64,000 nt of DNA from Diprion similis. Lineage: Eukaryota > Arthropoda > Insecta > Hymenoptera > Diprionidae. Every line of letters starts with the position of its first letter. The stretch's first letter is position 1. Location: NCBI RefSeq assembly GCF_021155765.1, contig NC_060110.1, positions 7,315,501-7,379,500 of the forward strand, given 5' to 3'. Under the pieces are notes generated by a model, which did no database searches, was not told the origin of the DNA, and worked only from the letters and a program-made list of their open reading frames with translations. A program made the translations under genes and the position numbers. Shown here one piece after another: positions 59,896 to 64,000 of this stretch.

Positions 59896-62264
59896 GATCC
59901 TGGTATAAGTGTTGCAGCGTTAGAGTGCACTGCTGTTTTTCCAAGACTCAACTTATCACTCGTACAACGCGTTGTTTTATACTCGAGATTAAGCTCCATC
60001 GATCAACAAGATAACACTGAGAAGATGAACACATAACGGAAAGCTTTCCGAGAGAATTTATCATTTTGTATTTGGTTGCACAATTCTAAATATATTTCTA
60101 TGCAAACTTATTCCCACTGCCACGGGTAAAATGTTGCACGGTAATTGTATTGACTCTGGCTGCATCGAACGTTTAATGACGCTTTTTCTCATCATACTCT
60201 TTGTCGAAAAGCAGGGTTTCAGTGTCACGTGATTTTGCACTCTGCGAGCGAGCCGAAAAGTATTTTTACAGAGAATCAGTTAAAATGACAACAGATGACT
60301 TGTGTTAAAATTAGTCGACCGTAGAGCAGGTCATCGTTAGCATAACAACACCTTCTTTGCGAGGAAGAAGAAGGCGAGGTAAAGTCGACGAGAGTTTTTT
60401 TTCACCAATTCCGCCGACCATCCATCCTCGGTGACTTTCTACCTTGGCACCCACAGCAATAAGGTTATTAAAGATCCTAACCAGGATGCCTGCGTCGAAT
60501 TCGACCTACGGTATCGGAAAATCTTCTCTCGTAAGTTGTCGGAGACTCTGAGAGCTCCATTCCGATAAGATGCCCGACTCGGGCAGATAAGGACGAGAGA
60601 AAAGGGTGAAAAATGTCGGTCAAAATTCAAGTCACAGCCTGCACTCAGAGTGAGTCAAGCCAGCCTTTCGGTCGTTTGCTCGGTTCGATTCGTTCCCTTA
60701 ATTTCAAAGATACGCAGGGAGGACGTGGTATCGTAGATTTAAAATTTCGCCTCTATAAAATCGAGGCAAACAAAACATTTTCCATCAGCAAACGTGAAGG
60801 GTAATTCCTCTGATACAAATTCGTAACGAGTTCGAGTTTTGCCTCTGTTGGCGGCAAACTCTTCAGTTTTGGAACCCTGTCCTCATTTCAGTCGGGGATT
60901 AGGAACCCGATACGAAAGCCGAAGCTGAGCCACTCTCACAGACTACATCCTCCCTAGTCCTCGGCTCATGAATATGAATGACACGTGCAACGTAGTGAAG
61001 AAGCAAAAGTATGAGTGCCTACCTCGCGAGTGCCTCACGTCTCACTTTTACACGTTTTTTTTTTCATCGCCTTACTCTTATCTGTTTTCTGTCAGCGAAA
61101 TTCCATCCATATGATCTCGCGAAAAAACCGTTTTCTTAATAGCAACTGAAAATTCTATATCGCGGAATTCCCCGAAAAAACGTAATATTGGTTACTCAAC
61201 ATCGGTTTTTTCGGTATTCCATTTACAGAGGCAAAGCGCGATTCGGGTTACTGATCAGAGTATTATGAATCGACCGTAAAAAGTTTGCAAAAAATTTAGC
61301 AAGTCCGTTTTCAAATTTTACAACTTTTCAGACGCCATACGAATTCCGACGGGTTAGGAACTTCACCGACTACGAAATGACGAGCACGTTTTCCTAGAAG
61401 AATCTAAACCTCCTAAGTACGTCGGACAAAACTCATAAAATAAAGTCAATAGAATACATGAGACCTTCACTCATATTCGACCTTCGTAGCTCGTTGCGAA
61501 ATTCTGTCGAAATTTGAACAGCGTACATAATGATTATATATTGGTGTGAACAGACCTTCTACAAGGTTTGAAGATCGATGATCATTCCGCTTTGGTGCAT
61601 AGCGTAAGGTAGGGCGACAACAAATACGGCACACGATGTATAAGTAATTCTAAAAAAATACGAACCGAGTCGATTTTTCTCATTGGTGCGAGGTTTAATC
61701 AACGTATCCATGCCACAGCGACGCTCCGAATGGACTTTGGCGCTGCCTTTGATCTATGTCAAAGCAAGGGGATGGTAACCAGTGGCAACAGGGCGAGTCC
61801 GATTTCGCGGAATCGGTTGTCCAGGGGACTAATCGTTGGGCATCGACACAGTTCTAGCTTACAATTTCAGGCGAGAAATTGATGAAGCTGAACCGACGCG
61901 TTGCTACAAACTGGGCCGCAGAAAGAAATCCCTCCCGATTTTCTCGAGCTATGGCGAAGCCAGAGACAAACGTTTATCCCCAAACGACCCTCGTTCTCTA
62001 AATCGTTTCTTATTTTTTATTCATCCATCGCTTTACTGTGAGAGCTGTAAAAAATTGCAAGAGGGATCTGCCATGCTGAAACAAAACTACGTGTCGAGTT
62101 TTGTTATTTGTTGTTTTACATACGAGTAGTGGCCACAAAATCAGCATTGATTAAAATGCTGTGACAGGCTGGAATTTTTGACGGACCAAAATTCTAAATA
62201 AATAAAACTATAGTCACACTGTAAGAAAAAATTCAACTCGGACTTCTACAGACTACAATTTATA

Positions 62265-62475
62265 GTCGATGTAATGCTAATTTGACATTCCAATATGATG
62301 TCAATCTAGCACTGTGTGATGTTCATTTAAGACTATAATCTGATGTCAACCCAACACTATGTGATGCGAATTTAACATTACAATCTGATGTTAATCTAAG
62401 ACTGTAATCTGATGTTAGTTTAGCTTCATGATCTGATATCGATATAATCTGGTGTCAGTGTAACATTATCTGAAG
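62265..62475. repeat. Diverged tandem repeat of a short ATCTGATGT-containing unit
   Basis: Words of the form AATCTGATGTNAA and CACTNTGTGATG recur about every 25-35 bp over roughly 210 bp, for example near 62336, 62380, 62405 and 62442. Copies are strongly diverged, so the unit length is approximate. Confidence 0.7.
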
Positions 62476-63365
62476 CTAAATTTCCGAATCGACCCAACAT
62501 TTTTTATACCAGCCAATTTCAACAAACAGTTGGAATTAATGTTGGTCTTTTCATAACACATCAAGAAAATTACTGCAGAAAGTTTATAAAATCAGAATAA
62601 TTAGATTCTCGTACCACCTTCCAACCGATGATATATAACGGCTAATTTGGATTTTGAGCTTTGTGAACTTTCACCGGCATCGTGCAGTGACGCTAATCAC
62701 CTCTTCAGCTTGTGCCGGCTGACTATGAGACTACGAGACAACGTGGAATTTCGGATGGGCTTAGGATACGTAGTTGTACAAACACTGATACCAGACGCAA
62801 CAGAGGAAGGTGATCACGTTGCACCGGGTACACGGCAAAGCCGATGCCGACGCGACGTCGGGAAGCCTCGTTGTCCTTGCGTTGTACGTCGGGGAGGAGA
62901 CAATCAAATGTATCATCGGACCAAACGGCCTAACGATCTACCGAATTCACTCGGTAAATATACGTCCCTGGCAAACATGGCGTCGGTACATCGTGTGAAA
63001 GCGTTTTGGCAATCAGCGAGTAAACATCGGTGGGAGCTTCAGGGGGGCGGGGAGGGGGTGCAGGGGGCAGCCTCATCCTCATTTTTTATAACATTCGATT
63101 GAACCTCCCTGCACCCAAGACATGGAGGGAACGTCATTCAACGTCCTTCTTTTCCCTCTTTCGCTATCACTTGCACCTCGCAGCATCCGGAGAATTGTCG
63201 CTGTTCCCGGTTCATCCTGCAACTCCAGGAACGGCGACGAGTCTCTGCTGTAATGAATTTCACACTCCGGAGCAATTATTCAGGAACTTCATTATACCCG
63301 GGGTATAAACTGTGCCGGGTGTAAATTAAACGCGACTTAAATATACGCTGATGCTGGAACGGGGC

Positions 63366-63386
63366 GGGGGGGGGGGGGGGGGGGGG
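63366..63386 (+). repeat. Homopolymer run of 21 G
   Basis: An uninterrupted run of 21 G, preceded by GGGGC. It could form a G-quadruplex. Its true length may be wrong, because such runs are hard to sequence. Confidence 0.9.
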
Positions 63387-63604
63387 AAATATTTTCCTTC
63401 ATTCGTTACTGTGACGTATACCCAGTAAATTAGATGCCATATAGCCATGCCCGGTGAAAAACAATTTTCTTCGACTTGTAACCACGTTGCGTCACTCACT
63501 TACCTACGCAGGATCGTGTGATCGTTTGGTGACGTGTGAAACGGTGCAAGCGCACCGTGCATCGGTGAGCTCGAATGTAAATCCGTTTTATGAACGAGCT
63601 TGAG

Positions 63605-63948
63605 AGGTCGCCCTGGTCGAGTTCGACGTTTTCGTATATATGTATCTCCAAATATCGAAGTCCGCGTATTTCAAACGCAAAAAGGGCTTAACAGCCCCAT
63701 TCTATACGCAATTCCGAACAAAAATACCGTAATTAATTTTCATTTGACGCTACAAATTTACTATGGCGATTTCGTATAATCCATGTCATTTATTTATTTC
63801 TGCGTCAAATGAAAATGGATTGGAGTGTTTTTGTTCGAAATTGTGTATAGAATCAAGCTGCAAGGCCCTTTCTCGCTTTTGAGATACTTGGACTTTGATT
63901 TGTGGAGATCACGAATGGAGTCAACGTCGAAATGGACCAGGATACCCC
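63605..63948. mobile_element. Short foldback MITE
   Basis: Two inverted arms of about 150 bp flank a short AT-rich centre. Matching words on the left are CCTGGTC, TTCGACGTT, AAGTCC, TTCTATAC, GAACAAAAA and TTTTCATTTGACGC (ends about 63611-63753). Their complements run from about 63812 to 63945. It has no coding capacity. Confidence 0.8.
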
Positions 63949-64000
63949 CTTAAATATTGAACACCGTGACCGGAGTTCCTGTTTCGCGGCCGGGCACTCG

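Larger units (their letters stand above)
59896..63604. other. Gene-poor DNA with short repeats
   Basis: No supported gene. A frame at 62647-63102 is open for 151 codons, but it begins with TTG, has no domain and is rich in low-complexity glycine at its end, so it is not called. The stretch holds a diverged short repeat (62265-62475) and a 21-base G run (63366-63386). Confidence 0.5.

Noticed and set aside
62647-63102. 151-codon plus-strand frame
   Set aside because: Begins with TTG, lacks any domain, ends in low-complexity glycine-rich sequence, and has no supporting splice or poly(A) pattern.

Overview
The window looks like nuclear DNA from an insect, most likely a hymenopteran. That is inferred from short introns with GT/AG borders, several foldback and terminal-inverted-repeat elements, and a cluster of Tret1-like sugar transporter genes beside a FASTKD gene. 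The species is not identified. There is no sign of bacterial or viral gene organisation.

Layout. At 1-686 (minus) lies the 5' part of a FASTK-family gene that runs off the window. Just upstream of it, at about 1845-2039, is a broken piece of a Tret1-like exon. From about 3.4 to 31.5 kb the window is a satellite block. Its core keeps an exact 312-bp period from 4882 to about 30778 (83 periods with no net indel), has decayed edges, and has nested multi-monomer duplications inside. A detached monomer sits at 33383-33545. At 34.36-34.85 kb there is a short unrecognised plus-strand gene, facing a complete five-exon FASTKD gene (35063-38729, minus). From 40.1 to 59.9 kb there is a minus-strand cluster of Tret1-like transporters: intact copies at 40122-41874, 49923-52133 and 56736-58577; one otherwise complete copy with a nonsense codon in exon 1 (53237-54893); one multiply broken pseudogene (42954-45050); and one 5' remnant (59585-59895). 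The remaining DNA, 59.9-64 kb, shows no recognisable gene but has a diverged short repeat, a long G run and a foldback element.

How it fits together. The pair 'Tret1-like gene followed by FASTKD gene' occurs twice in the same orientation, at 1-2040 and at 35063-41874. The flanking non-coding DNA is also similar, so this is a segmental duplication whose two copies are now separated by the satellite block. All Tret1-like copies share one gene model: exon 1 is exactly 79 nt, the intron after it is in phase 1, exon 2 is exactly 263 nt, the next intron is in phase 0, and exon 3 is about 1.1 kb. This shared frame fixed the splice sites and separated intact copies from broken ones. The transporters should be 12-helix membrane carriers of the SLC2/MFS sugar porter type. 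The FASTKD protein should act on mitochondrial RNA. I see no direct functional link between the two families beyond co-duplication.
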